The notes under the pieces are model-generated. The model had not been told where the DNA came from, ran no database searches, and worked only from the letters and a program-made list of their open reading frames with translations. 33,937 nt of DNA from JBKCHH01 sp046302855 (GTDB taxonomy: Bacteria; Pseudomonadota; Alphaproteobacteria; Rickettsiales; UBA8987): assembly GCA_046302855.1 (NCBI GenBank), contig JBKCHH010000074.1, positions 1 through 33,937 of the forward strand, in the 5' to 3' direction. Shown here piece after piece: positions 7,566 to 14,728 of the stretch. Both the position numbers and the translations under genes were made by a program. How positions within the stretch are numbered: the first letter of the stretch is position 1; each line of letters opens with the position of its first letter.

Positions 7566-8554
7566 AAAAAAGAATAGCTATTATTGGCGCGGGTATTTCT
7601 GGACTGACCCTTGCACAAAACCTAAAAAACCAAGCAGATGTTGTGGTGTACGAAAAAGCTCGCGGTGTCGGTGGTCGCATGAGTACACGCTATGCAGATC
7701 CGTTTTATTTTGACCATGGAACACAGTGTTTTACCGCACGAACACAAGAGTTTTTGGAGTTTATTAAGCCCTTCTTGAATGCAGGAATTGTTTCTGAGTG
7801 GAGTGGCAAGGTAATCAACTTACAAATAGGTAAGAAGACAACTAAGCGCCTATGGTTTGAACCTCATCTGGTAGCAAGTCCTAACATGAATAGCCTTTGC
7901 AAGAAACTGGCGGAAAGAATTGACATCCACCTCTCGGTAGAAGTTACACCGTTGACACAAAAACATTCTGGTGCATGGATATTACGGGATACGGATGGCA
8001 ATACACTTGGAGAGTATGATTTGGTGGTTTCCACTGCTCCACCTGCACAAACACTTAATCTTTTTAAAACTGCTCTGCCGGATAACTCACCCCTTCACAA
8101 TGTACATATGAAAGGTTGTTATGCTCTGATGATTGGCTTTAAAAAACCATGGAACAGGCAATGGATTGCCGCAAAAGTGTACGATAATCCGATCAAGCGG
8201 ATTTCGATTAATTCCAGCAAACCAGGAAGAAATAATGCTATGACGGCAATTGTTGCCCATTCCCGTAAGAGCTGGGCGGATGATCATATGGATGAAGACA
8301 TACAGAAAGCACAGACATTTCTGATTAAGCAATTTGAAGCCGTAACGGGAATTTCTACCGCGAATGCAGATCACATCTCTATACACCGCTGGAAATATGC
8401 GACCGTTAAAGAAACAGAAAAAGTAGGTTTTTACTTTGATCCACAACAAGGCATTGCCGCTACGAGCGATTGGGCATGCACCTCACGCGTCGAAGAAGTA
8501 TGGATGAATGCGATGGGTCTAGCCAATCAACTGTCTACACAATATCATCCATGA
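7562..8554 (+). CDS. FAD-dependent (renalase-like) NAD(P)-binding oxidoreductase
   Basis: The predicted 330-residue flavoprotein opens with a dinucleotide-binding motif IAIIGAGISGL, followed by VVVYEKARGVGGRMSTR (the GG-R-x-S/T motif of the amine oxidase/renalase family) and FDHGTQCFTAR. The C-terminus carries the second FAD contact (GIAATSDWACTSRVEEVW). I chose the ATG at 7562, which overlaps the DUF3429 stop (ATGA) and places the Rossmann motif at the N-terminus; a longer frame from 7535 is unlikely. Proteins of this group accompany photolyases in many proteobacteria, perhaps supplying reduced flavin or acting on photo-oxidised products; the substrate is unknown. The 3' end overlaps the opposite-strand membrane protein gene by 10 bp. 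Confidence 0.9.
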   Translation: MKKRIAIIGAGISGLTLAQNLKNQADVVVYEKARGVGGRMSTRYADPFYFDHGTQCFTARTQEFLEFIKPFLNAGIVSEWSGKVINLQIGKKTTKRLWFEPHLVASPNMNSLCKKLAERIDIHLSVEVTPLTQKHSGAWILRDTDGNTLGEYDLVVSTAPPAQTLNLFKTALPDNSPLHNVHMKGCYALMIGFKKPWNRQWIAAKVYDNPIKRISINSSKPGRNNAMTAIVAHSRKSWADDHMDEDIQKAQTFLIKQFEAVTGISTANADHISIHRWKYATVKETEKVGFYFDPQQGIAATSDWACTSRVEEVWMNAMGLANQLSTQYHP

Positions 8555-8898
8555 GCCGACCAAATGCTTATGATAATAATTATTGCTATTAATAGGGTTG
8601 AAACTAAAATAGGTAACCATGTTTTTTTACAAATGGCGCGGATAGATAAGCATAATGATATCACTAACAGCGCAATATTACTTAATAAATAAAGAAAATA
8701 ATTCATCGGAGAACGATATATCCACTCATCTGCCACACAAGAGCACGGAATAAGTTTCTTTATCCCATCCGGTTCTAAAAGGGTGCTGATCTCAGAAACT
8801 GTAAAGATAATTGCAACCAAAGCAATAACAACCACAGCAATCGCCATAACTGAAATCATAATTCTTGATCCTCTAAACATTATTGATTTTATTTTCAT
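8545..8898 (-). CDS. Small hypothetical membrane protein
   Basis: The 117-residue product has three clear hydrophobic segments (about residues 12-36, 65-87 and 91-113), a basic N-terminus (MKIKSIMFRGSR) and a CSC motif between the first two. I do not recognise a family. The membrane-protein composition and length argue for a real gene. It is convergent with the FAD oxidoreductase and overlaps its 3' end by 10 bp. No operon partner is visible. The 180 bp to its right contain only short frames and may include a fragment of a decayed gene. Confidence 0.5.
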   Translation of the reverse strand: MKIKSIMFRGSRIMISVMAIAVVVIALVAIIFTVSEISTLLEPDGIKKLIPCSCVADEWIYRSPMNYFLYLLSNIALLVISLCLSIRAICKKTWLPILVSTLLIAIIIIISIWSAHG

Positions 8899-9083
8899 AA
8901 GGCAAAAACTTTCATAAGCTCGATATTATCTGTGTGGAAAAGGAAGCTATAACAAACCAACTATTAGAAGAGAAGTTAATAGCAACTAAAACCCTTGATA
9001 TAAATGAGAAAATTGACTAAGGAGCAAAAGAAAAGGTAGATAAAGATAAAATAGATTTTGTTAGATTTCTTTGAACTTATAAA

Positions 9084-9173
9084 TGGCGGAGGGGATGAGA
9101 TTCGAACTCACGGTGCAGTTTCCCGCACGCACACTTTCCAGGCGTGTACCTTAAACCACTCGGCCACCCCTCC
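9084..9173 (-). tRNA. tRNA-Ser (GGA)
   Basis: On the minus strand it reads GGAGGGGTGGCCGAGTGG through a CACGC-CTGGAAA-GTGTG anticodon arm (anticodon GGA), a long class II variable arm, GAGTTCGAATCTC and CCCCTCC-G-CCA. The acceptor stem pairs fully and CCA is encoded at 9084-9086. The length of 90 nt fits a class II serine tRNA. Its 5' end and upstream region are duplicated to the right. Confidence 0.96.
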
Positions 9174-9337
9174 AATTATTCTTTCTAGAAAATAAACCTA
9201 TGCCGAGTGGTTTATAAATTAAACTTTGCAAACTTAAAACATTTAAGTTTGCTGGCACTCGGCCACCCCTCCAATTATTCTTTCTAGAAAATAAACCTAT
9301 GCCGAGTGGTTTATAAATTAAACTTTGCAAACTTAAA
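9157..9337. repeat. 82-bp direct duplication of the tRNA-Ser 5' end and its upstream region
   Basis: Positions 9157-9238 and 9256-9337 read the same over about 82 bp (CACTCGGCCACCCCTCC to AAACTTAAA), offset by 99 bp. The first copy contains the tRNA's 5' 17 nt and upstream DNA; the second copy is a tRNA 5' fragment without the rest. Each unit also contains GCCGAGTGG (9202-9210 and 9301-9309) on the plus strand, the inverse of the tRNA's own D-arm sequence, around a central TTTCTAGAAA. The duplication probably also copied the tRNA promoter. Confidence 0.9.
9228..9252. repeat. Perfect hairpin between the two tRNA-Ser 5' copies
   Basis: GCAAACTTAAA (9228-9238) and TTTAAGTTTGC (9242-9252) form an 11-bp perfect stem with loop ACA. 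It sits exactly at the junction of the duplication, so it may be where the duplication was generated. For minus-strand transcripts from the second copy it would be a hairpin, but it lacks a clear U tract. Confidence 0.7.
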
Positions 9338-9346
9338 GCCTAAACA

Positions 9347-10252
9347 TCAATACCCTACATTTTTCACAGGTTGCAAATAGCTAACCCCATAATTGCAACT
9401 GGGTTCTAGCTTTACTAACTGTTGCCAAAGCTCATTCCAGCCATCACTATGGGTTGGCTTATCTAGTTCATATATTCTAACGCAAGCAGTGTTCCCAGAA
9501 TCTCTAGCAAATTCCCCCGCTACAAAAGGGGGAACAATGGCATCTTTTTTAGAGGTAAAGTGAATTTGTGGAATGGTGCTAATTTTTTCAGCAATTACGG
9601 CTGGGTTTAGCGAATCATCCAGTTGCGTTACCTTGTGAATATTATTTACTAAAGAGTGATCTAGATTGCCAGCCACAGTTCTAATGGAAGCTATATCTAT
9701 TCTTAACGCCCCAAGAAGGGTTGCAACCGCCCCACCGCCTGAATAACCAATTAAGTTTACGCTGTTTTTAACCAAACCATTTTGTAATAAAAAGCTATCT
9801 ATGGCAGAATTAATAGACAAAATCACCTCTTTAGAAAATCTTGCCCCACTCCAATATTTAGAATCACATAGGCTATCTTTGGTGTATTGGCAGGGTCTGG
9901 CAAGATACAAAATATTGTTGCTACTATTATCACTAATGGCCAGCTTTAAGGCGACAGGATCGGTTGGGGTGGGGTTTGTAGAGAGTTTATTTATATTTTC
10001 CCAAGCAAAGCCATCGCCTTCTAAATAAATGTTTACCGGTTTTGCCCTATTGATAATTTTGCTCTCCGTGTAGAGTTTAAAGGTTTCAGTAGCAATTACT
10101 TGATTTTTAAAACCCTTATCTGCCACCAGTATTTTTGGTAAGTTCTGGCGGAAGTTTAAATCATAAATATTTACCTTCTTGCCATTATTTAAATTACAGG
10201 AAGAAATTAATAGGGCTAAAATAAAAGCCAAAGCTATTTTTTGTGTAATCAT
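9347..10252 (-). CDS. Lipoprotein with alpha/beta-hydrolase fold
   Basis: The product has a lipoprotein signal (hydrophobic segment ending LLISSC, lipobox cysteine) and an alpha/beta-hydrolase nucleophile elbow GYSGGG in NLIGYSGGGAVATLLG, preceded by an IYLEGDGFAW oxyanion-type segment. A late HSDGW supplies a plausible catalytic histidine. A lipid-anchored esterase or hydrolase exposed to the periplasm or surface is likely; the substrate is not known. I take the ATG at 10252 (MITQKIAL), because it gives a normal signal peptide, instead of the upstream start at 10267. It is divergent from the autotransporter-like gene. The stop falls only 9 bp from the duplicated tRNA region. Confidence 0.8.
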   Translation of the reverse strand: MITQKIALAFILALLISSCNLNNGKKVNIYDLNFRQNLPKILVADKGFKNQVIATETFKLYTESKIINRAKPVNIYLEGDGFAWENINKLSTNPTPTDPVALKLAISDNSSNNILYLARPCQYTKDSLCDSKYWSGARFSKEVILSINSAIDSFLLQNGLVKNSVNLIGYSGGGAVATLLGALRIDIASIRTVAGNLDHSLVNNIHKVTQLDDSLNPAVIAEKISTIPQIHFTSKKDAIVPPFVAGEFARDSGNTACVRIYELDKPTHSDGWNELWQQLVKLEPSCNYGVSYLQPVKNVGY

Positions 10253-10402
10253 ATAAAATTCAAACAAAAACTATATGTAGTAGTTTGAAAAAGCAAAACC
10301 GCAAAAAATTGTTTGCAAAATGCAATTATGAATCTATTCTAGACTATAAAAACTTTTTAGCAATTCTTAAAAGAAGCTATAGTTTTGAATTTACAGGCAT
10401 TT

Positions 10403-12316
10403 ATGAGAATTTTTATTAAACAGGTAGTTTTGATTTTGGCTTTTTTAGTTGGTAGCTTTTTTATTGATAAAAAGGTGAGTGCAGAAGATTTAACCTTTGA
10501 TAAACAAACTCTGCAAGAGTTCGGAGTGGTTAATACTGCTGATTTTGCTGATGCTAGCGAGTATGAAGATATAGATGTAAAGGCGGTAAACAAAATTTTT
10601 GAAAGAGATGTTCAGCCAATAGAGGAAAGAAAGCCGTTAAATTTTGGGGTGGATAGCCCATATAATAAAGATTCTAGCGAAGAAAGGGCGAAGGAAAAAC
10701 ACGAAGAAAAGCCTGAAGAAAAAATTGAAGCAAATCCAGTGCCAGAAAAAGTAGAAATCAAGGCAGAGCCTATAGTTCCGCCCCTGCCACCAAAAAAAGA
10801 GCAAAAGCCGCACAAGAAGCAAGCCCAAAAAACACCGGAAAAAAAGCCCGTAGTAACTGATAAAACAAGGGCTCTTCACAAACTTCCAGAGGGTAATTCG
10901 ATAGTGGGAACTAAAAAGAATCCGCAAGGGGTTATGGATGCAAAAACCTCTAACCTGCCAACCTACCCTTCTGCCTACGAAGATAAGTATAAGAGCAAAA
11001 GCCCCTATTCTAACCCCGCCAAGCATGATCCAGAAGTAAAAAAAGAGCTAAAAGCGAAGGGGGAAATAAAAAAAATAACTCCACCCCAAAAGGTTATAAA
11101 AAAAGAACCATCTGCTCCAACTCAAATTCCTGCTTCAACACCAATCCAAACAAATTCCATAGAAGAAAAAACCGTTGGCAATCCGTTTGTTAAAACAGCA
11201 AATGCTGAAGAAATTGGCGCTAATCTTGAAGAGACAAACCCAAAAACCCCCCAAAAACCAAGTATCAAACCAAATGATGTAGCTGAGCAGAGAAAAGAAG
11301 AGGATTTTAAAACCTCTAATAACGAAGAAGTGGCTCAAGATAATAGTAATCAGGAAGCCAACGAAAACGAAGAAACCAAAAAACCATTTAGAGCAGATAG
11401 GAACAATTTAAAGGAGCTTAAAACTACAATTCCAACCATTCCAAGGCAAGATATTGATTCTTTAGAAGAATATGCCAAGGAATTTGAATTTAGTAAAGAT
11501 AGGGTAAAATACGATGTAAAGGCATATATGAATAGAACCAATCAAAATGCTGATAAGGGAAAGATTGGTTATGACGCTAGGCAAAATGGTGTTTATATGG
11601 AGGCAGGGGGCATATTTGCTGAAGACTTACGCCTTGGGGTGGCTTATGGCTACAGCGTTAGCAATATCAACATAGATTCTGGCCCAAATGATGATGTTGA
11701 TATTACCTCTAACTACACTGGCCTTACCTTTCATTATGATTTAAGTAAATATTATGTTGATGGCTCAGCTGGGGCTATTTTTAGCAACTATGAAACAGCA
11801 AGGGGTTCAAATGGTAGCATTAAAGGCAAAACTGATGGGATTAATTTTGTAAGCGGCCTTGGTGGTGGCTTTAGGGTTCCTCTAACTAATGGTTTGTTGT
11901 TAGTACCAAATGGCTGGCTTAGATATACTAAAACTAAAAATAAATCTTATACAGACTCTGCGGGCGTTGGTTTTGATGACTTAAATGTTTCAAAGCTTGT
12001 TGCCTCCCTTGGTAGTAAGTTACAATACCCAATGATTTGGAATGGTAAGGAGATTCTGCCAGAATTTCGCTTTAACCTAATGCACGATTTATTAAATGAA
12101 AGCAGGAAGGATTCTAATCTTTTAGTTCTACCGGGCAACAATATTTTTGGCCCAGTGGGTGGCAGATATAGGCGGGATGTAATGAATTTTGGTTTGGGAT
12201 TGCGAGCTAAAATGATAGAGAGCTTCTTTTTAACCGCAGATTATGATTATGAGACTGATGCTGGTGGCAATTTAAATTCCCATTCTTTCCAAGCAGGCTT
12301 TGATATGAGCTTTTAA
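10403..12316 (+). CDS. Autotransporter-like outer membrane protein with K/E/P-rich passenger
   Basis: The 637-residue product has a signal peptide (MRIFIKQVVLILAFLVGSFF, cleavage near VSA-ED). About 330 residues of low-complexity K/E/P/N-rich sequence follow, then a C-terminal beta-barrel of roughly 260 residues with alternating strands (GVYMEAGGIFAEDLRLGVAYGY and onward) and a terminal phenylalanine. This is the layout of an autotransporter beta domain. The start at ATG 10403 is chosen over a TTG at 10385 because it begins a clean signal peptide and has ACAGG upstream. A surface or adhesion role for the passenger is inferred. It precedes dciA by 8 bp, so it could be co-transcribed with it. 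Confidence 0.8.
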   Translation: MRIFIKQVVLILAFLVGSFFIDKKVSAEDLTFDKQTLQEFGVVNTADFADASEYEDIDVKAVNKIFERDVQPIEERKPLNFGVDSPYNKDSSEERAKEKHEEKPEEKIEANPVPEKVEIKAEPIVPPLPPKKEQKPHKKQAQKTPEKKPVVTDKTRALHKLPEGNSIVGTKKNPQGVMDAKTSNLPTYPSAYEDKYKSKSPYSNPAKHDPEVKKELKAKGEIKKITPPQKVIKKEPSAPTQIPASTPIQTNSIEEKTVGNPFVKTANAEEIGANLEETNPKTPQKPSIKPNDVAEQRKEEDFKTSNNEEVAQDNSNQEANENEETKKPFRADRNNLKELKTTIPTIPRQDIDSLEEYAKEFEFSKDRVKYDVKAYMNRTNQNADKGKIGYDARQNGVYMEAGGIFAEDLRLGVAYGYSVSNINIDSGPNDDVDITSNYTGLTFHYDLSKYYVDGSAGAIFSNYETARGSNGSIKGKTDGINFVSGLGGGFRVPLTNGLLLVPNGWLRYTKTKNKSYTDSAGVGFDDLNVSKLVASLGSKLQYPMIWNGKEILPEFRFNLMHDLLNESRKDSNLLVLPGNNIFGPVGGRYRRDVMNFGLGLRAKMIESFFLTADYDYETDAGGNLNSHSFQAGFDMSF

Positions 12317-12324
12317 AAAACCTT

Positions 12325-12663
12325 ATGAACAAAGAACCTAACATATATCTAAATGGTTTTGTAAATATTGAAAATTCTTTAAAAGACTTAAACAAAAAGT
12401 TTCTAGGCGACCTATCTAAAACGCAAGCCGAGCTTATTCTTAACTGGTATTCTATAGTGGGGGAAGATATTGCTAAGATATCTTGGCCAAAGGAAGTTTT
12501 ATTTTCTAAATCATCTGACAAAGAAAATAGCAATATTTTAAAACTACAGGTGGAAGAAAAAAACTATCTTGAAATAGAATATCAAAAGCTAAAAATAATA
12601 GAAAAAATTAATCTTTATTTTGGTTTTAATTTGATTAAGATTGTAAAACTAATAAAGGTATAG
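12325..12663 (+). CDS. dciA: DUF721/DciA-like DNA-replication helicase loader
   Basis: The 112-residue protein matches DUF721: LGDLSKTQAELILNWYSIVGEDIAKISWPKEV followed by LKLQVEEKNYLEIEYQKLKIIEKINLYFGFNLIKIVKLI. DciA loads the replicative helicase DnaB in bacteria that lack DnaC. It lies 8 bp after the autotransporter-like gene and 2 bp before the thiol oxidoreductase, so all three may be one operon. DUF721 next to a DsbA-like gene is an arrangement I recall from Rickettsiales. The sequence is short but the family signature is clear. Confidence 0.8.
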   Translation: MNKEPNIYLNGFVNIENSLKDLNKKFLGDLSKTQAELILNWYSIVGEDIAKISWPKEVLFSKSSDKENSNILKLQVEEKNYLEIEYQKLKIIEKINLYFGFNLIKIVKLIKV

Positions 12664-12665
12664 GT

Positions 12666-13265
12666 ATGCTAAAAAAACTGCTAGTAGTTATTCTGTTTTG
12701 CTCAACTCCTCTTTTTGCTAAAGAAGAAAAGGATTATGATTCTGTGCCACATATTTCTTATGGTGAATCTAAGGCTAGTATTTTAATAGATGAATATGCT
12801 TCTCTTTCTTGCTCGCACTGTAGAGCCTTTAATGAGAGTGTTTTTCCAGACTTGCTAAAAAACTATATTGATACTGGTAAGGTATATTACCGTTTTTTCC
12901 ATTTTCCCTTAGATAGAAATTCTCTGCAAGCTGCAAAACTAGTGCAATGTTTTGAAAATGAAAAGGGTGCAAAGTTGCTTGATACCTTGTTTAAAACGCA
13001 AAACGAATGGGGTCATGAAAGTGAAGTGCAGGCATTAAATAAGCTAAGAAATGTTGCCCTTGTTTCTGGCATTTCTAAAGAAAAGTTTGAAGGTTGCATT
13101 ACTAATGTAGCAATGGAAGATGCCCTTTTAAAACACCAGCTAGAAGTATCGCAAAAGCTAAATATAAACTCTACCCCAACCATATTAATTAATGGTAAGG
13201 TTTATAATGGCCCTAGATCTTATGATAAGATTGTGGAAGAGCTATTAAAATTGCGTAGAAAATAA
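12666..13265 (+). CDS. DsbA-family periplasmic thiol:disulfide oxidoreductase
   Basis: The 199-residue protein has a signal peptide (KKLLVVILFCSTPLFA), a thioredoxin-fold active site CSHC at residues 49-52 in EYASLSCSHCRAF, and a cis-proline loop STPTILINGK near the C-terminus. These are the features of the DsbA/DsbG-type domain with its helical insertion. It would catalyse disulfide formation in exported proteins. It begins 2 bp after dciA. Candidate substrates in the window are the exported proteins nearby, but none is identified. A long palindrome follows directly after its stop and may terminate this transcript. Confidence 0.9.
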   Translation: MLKKLLVVILFCSTPLFAKEEKDYDSVPHISYGESKASILIDEYASLSCSHCRAFNESVFPDLLKNYIDTGKVYYRFFHFPLDRNSLQAAKLVQCFENEKGAKLLDTLFKTQNEWGHESEVQALNKLRNVALVSGISKEKFEGCITNVAMEDALLKHQLEVSQKLNINSTPTILINGKVYNGPRSYDKIVEELLKLRRK

Positions 13266-13267
13266 TA

Positions 13268-13410
13268 AAGACCTTGCCTAATTCTACTTCTATGGATTTT
13301 TATGCATTCGCTTCGATGCTCAAATCCTCATTTACAATTAGTAAACTCCGGTTTTCTGCTTCGAGGCAAAAGCATAAAAATCTTATATTAGCGAATTATG
13401 CAAAGGTCTT
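13268..13410. repeat. Long imperfect palindromic element, copy A
   Basis: The 143-bp element has ends AAGACCTT (13268-13275) and AAGGTCTT (13403-13410) and imperfectly complementary arms of about 70 bp. These include GATTTTTATGC near 13295 pairing with GCATAAAAATC near 13372. An inverted copy lies at 28020-28168 with the same arms. The element sits between the convergent ends of the dsbA-like gene and the NlpC gene; its right end overlaps the last codons of the NlpC gene (13396-13410). The structure resembles Rickettsia palindromic elements in size and form, but I did not match it to a known family. Confidence 0.85.
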
Positions 13411-13836
13411 TAATGTTTTGTAAGCACCAACCAACCTATTTCTCCACACGGCATCTAGGGAATTTTCTACCACCTTTTTTTCTGGCTGGTAGGCGTGGGC
13501 GAAAAAGATTTTTCCCCCATCAATTTTGCTTACAATAGCTAAATGTTGCGGATTATTTTTGATGCGAAATAATAAAATATCCCCCACCATTAGTTCTTCC
13601 ACGGGTGTTTTGATAAGCAGTTTATCAAGCTCTGCTTTTAGCAATAAACCATCTGGAAAGGTGGAGTAGTTTTTATAATCCTCTATCTTAATCTCAAGTT
13701 CTTGCAAAACCAAAACTATTAAACCAAGGCAATCTACCCCGCCATTATTTTGTGCATTTTTCTTCACCCGCCCCTGATGTTTAAAGGTAGTGCCTAGATA
13801 TGAATTGATGACTTTTTCTATATTTTGCTTACTCAT
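13396..13836 (-). CDS. NlpC/P60 peptidase, gene-transfer-agent gp14-like
   Basis: The 146-residue protein is a compact NlpC/P60 cysteine peptidase: catalytic Cys in NGGVDCLGLIVLVLQ, then GDILLFRIKNNPQHLAIVSKID with the catalytic His, and AHAYQPEKKVVEN. In the Rhodobacter capsulatus gene transfer agent such a gene (orfg14) lies next to the DUF2163 gene, and the same pair is seen here with a 4-bp overlap (13833-13836). The enzyme would cut peptidoglycan during phage or GTA entry. The remaining GTA genes are absent from the window. The C-terminal residues KTFA come from the palindromic element. Confidence 0.8.
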   Translation of the reverse strand: MSKQNIEKVINSYLGTTFKHQGRVKKNAQNNGGVDCLGLIVLVLQELEIKIEDYKNYSTFPDGLLLKAELDKLLIKTPVEELMVGDILLFRIKNNPQHLAIVSKIDGGKIFFAHAYQPEKKVVENSLDAVWRNRLVGAYKTLKTFA

Positions 13837-14666
13837 GCCACAATTTTATCAATTCCTGGAACATAAGGCTCGCCACGAAAGTTAATGATGTTATTGTATT
13901 TAGAACTGCATGTTGCCGCCCCTTTATCGCAACCCTTATAAAGAATAAGGTTATCACCAGAATTTAAAGAAAAGGGTAAGGGCAACATTAGCTCAATTTT
14001 CCCACCTAACAAAGACTTCTTGATTTCAATTTTTTTGCCAGAATTAGAACCGCTGGTAAATTCTACAAAACCCCAATTAAATGCATCCGCCAAAAAACTA
14101 GTGTTATTAATAAAAAATTCTTGATTAGAAATTACTAAAGTAACGCTAGCAATAAGTTTATGGTTATTAATATCAATTTTGCATTTATTATCGCCAAAAT
14201 TTGCCCTGCAATTTGGCGTATAGATTTGCCCATAGACCCTATCTAGTTTTTTAGAAAGACCTGAGATTTCCCCTTTAAAACCACCCTTTTCCCCATCATC
14301 AATTTCAATGTTGCCCAAAAAACCGTAAAGAAGGGGAATTTTGCCATCAAGAATATTGATATAGTTTAGGGCGAATATTTCCACCTCTGCATTATTATAT
14401 TTGCCAGATAGCAAATCTTCCCTTTTTATTTCATCATTATCTATTAGGGCAAAAAAATTTGATAGGTTTACATCATTCTTGTTTAATATTTGGGCGGGGG
14501 TGAAGCCATTACTTGCAAAATAGGTAATGTTTTCAAAATCTACATTGGCATCTAAACTGGTAAACCCCTTAACCTCCCCATTTGTTAAAGTTAGTTTAAT
14601 AAAAATTGCTAGATTTAAAATATCATCTTTTATGGAATTATTTAAATTTGTTGATAGTATTTTCAT
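13833..14666 (-). CDS. DUF2163/phage BR0599-family protein, gene-transfer-agent gp13-like
   Basis: The 277-residue protein shows the DUF2163 signatures: LTNGEVKGFTSLD and FASNGFTPAQIL at the N-terminus, the middle KGEISGLSKKLDRVYGQIYTPNCRANFGDNKC, and the C-terminal CDKGAATCSSKYNNIINFRGEPYVPG. In R. capsulatus GTA it is a tail/baseplate hub-region protein next to the NlpC gene. The ATGA overlap with the peptidase indicates coupled translation. The upstream neighbour is on the opposite strand, so no other GTA gene sits in front of it. Alphaproteobacteria including Rickettsiales keep scattered GTA genes; whether this pair is functional is unknown. Confidence 0.85.
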   Translation of the reverse strand: MKILSTNLNNSIKDDILNLAIFIKLTLTNGEVKGFTSLDANVDFENITYFASNGFTPAQILNKNDVNLSNFFALIDNDEIKREDLLSGKYNNAEVEIFALNYINILDGKIPLLYGFLGNIEIDDGEKGGFKGEISGLSKKLDRVYGQIYTPNCRANFGDNKCKIDINNHKLIASVTLVISNQEFFINNTSFLADAFNWGFVEFTSGSNSGKKIEIKKSLLGGKIELMLPLPFSLNSGDNLILYKGCDKGAATCSSKYNNIINFRGEPYVPGIDKIVA

Positions 14667-14728
14667 ACATCTTTAAGTTTTTTGCAAACAATAGCCATTT
14701 TATAGAAAGTGCGGAAGGGGGTAATTTT

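Noticed and set aside
8899..9083. A short coding fragment (VEKEAITNQLLEE-like frame near 8935-9020)
   Set aside because: About 28 codons with a stop and no recognisable domain; it could be a gene remnant but support is too weak.
9157..9337. The 82-bp duplicate considered as a CRISPR array
   Set aside because: There are only two units, with one 17-bp spacer-like joint that is itself half of a hairpin, and no cas genes.
10612..11541. Several antisense frames rich in F, S and C under the autotransporter-like gene
   Set aside because: They are the complement of the repetitive K/E/P-rich passenger, a typical source of spurious long antisense frames.
14606..14728. The upstream extension of the outer-membrane protein frame to a TTG start
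   Set aside because: It would overlap the 5' end of the divergent DUF2163 gene and puts 41 unrelated residues before a clean signal peptide.
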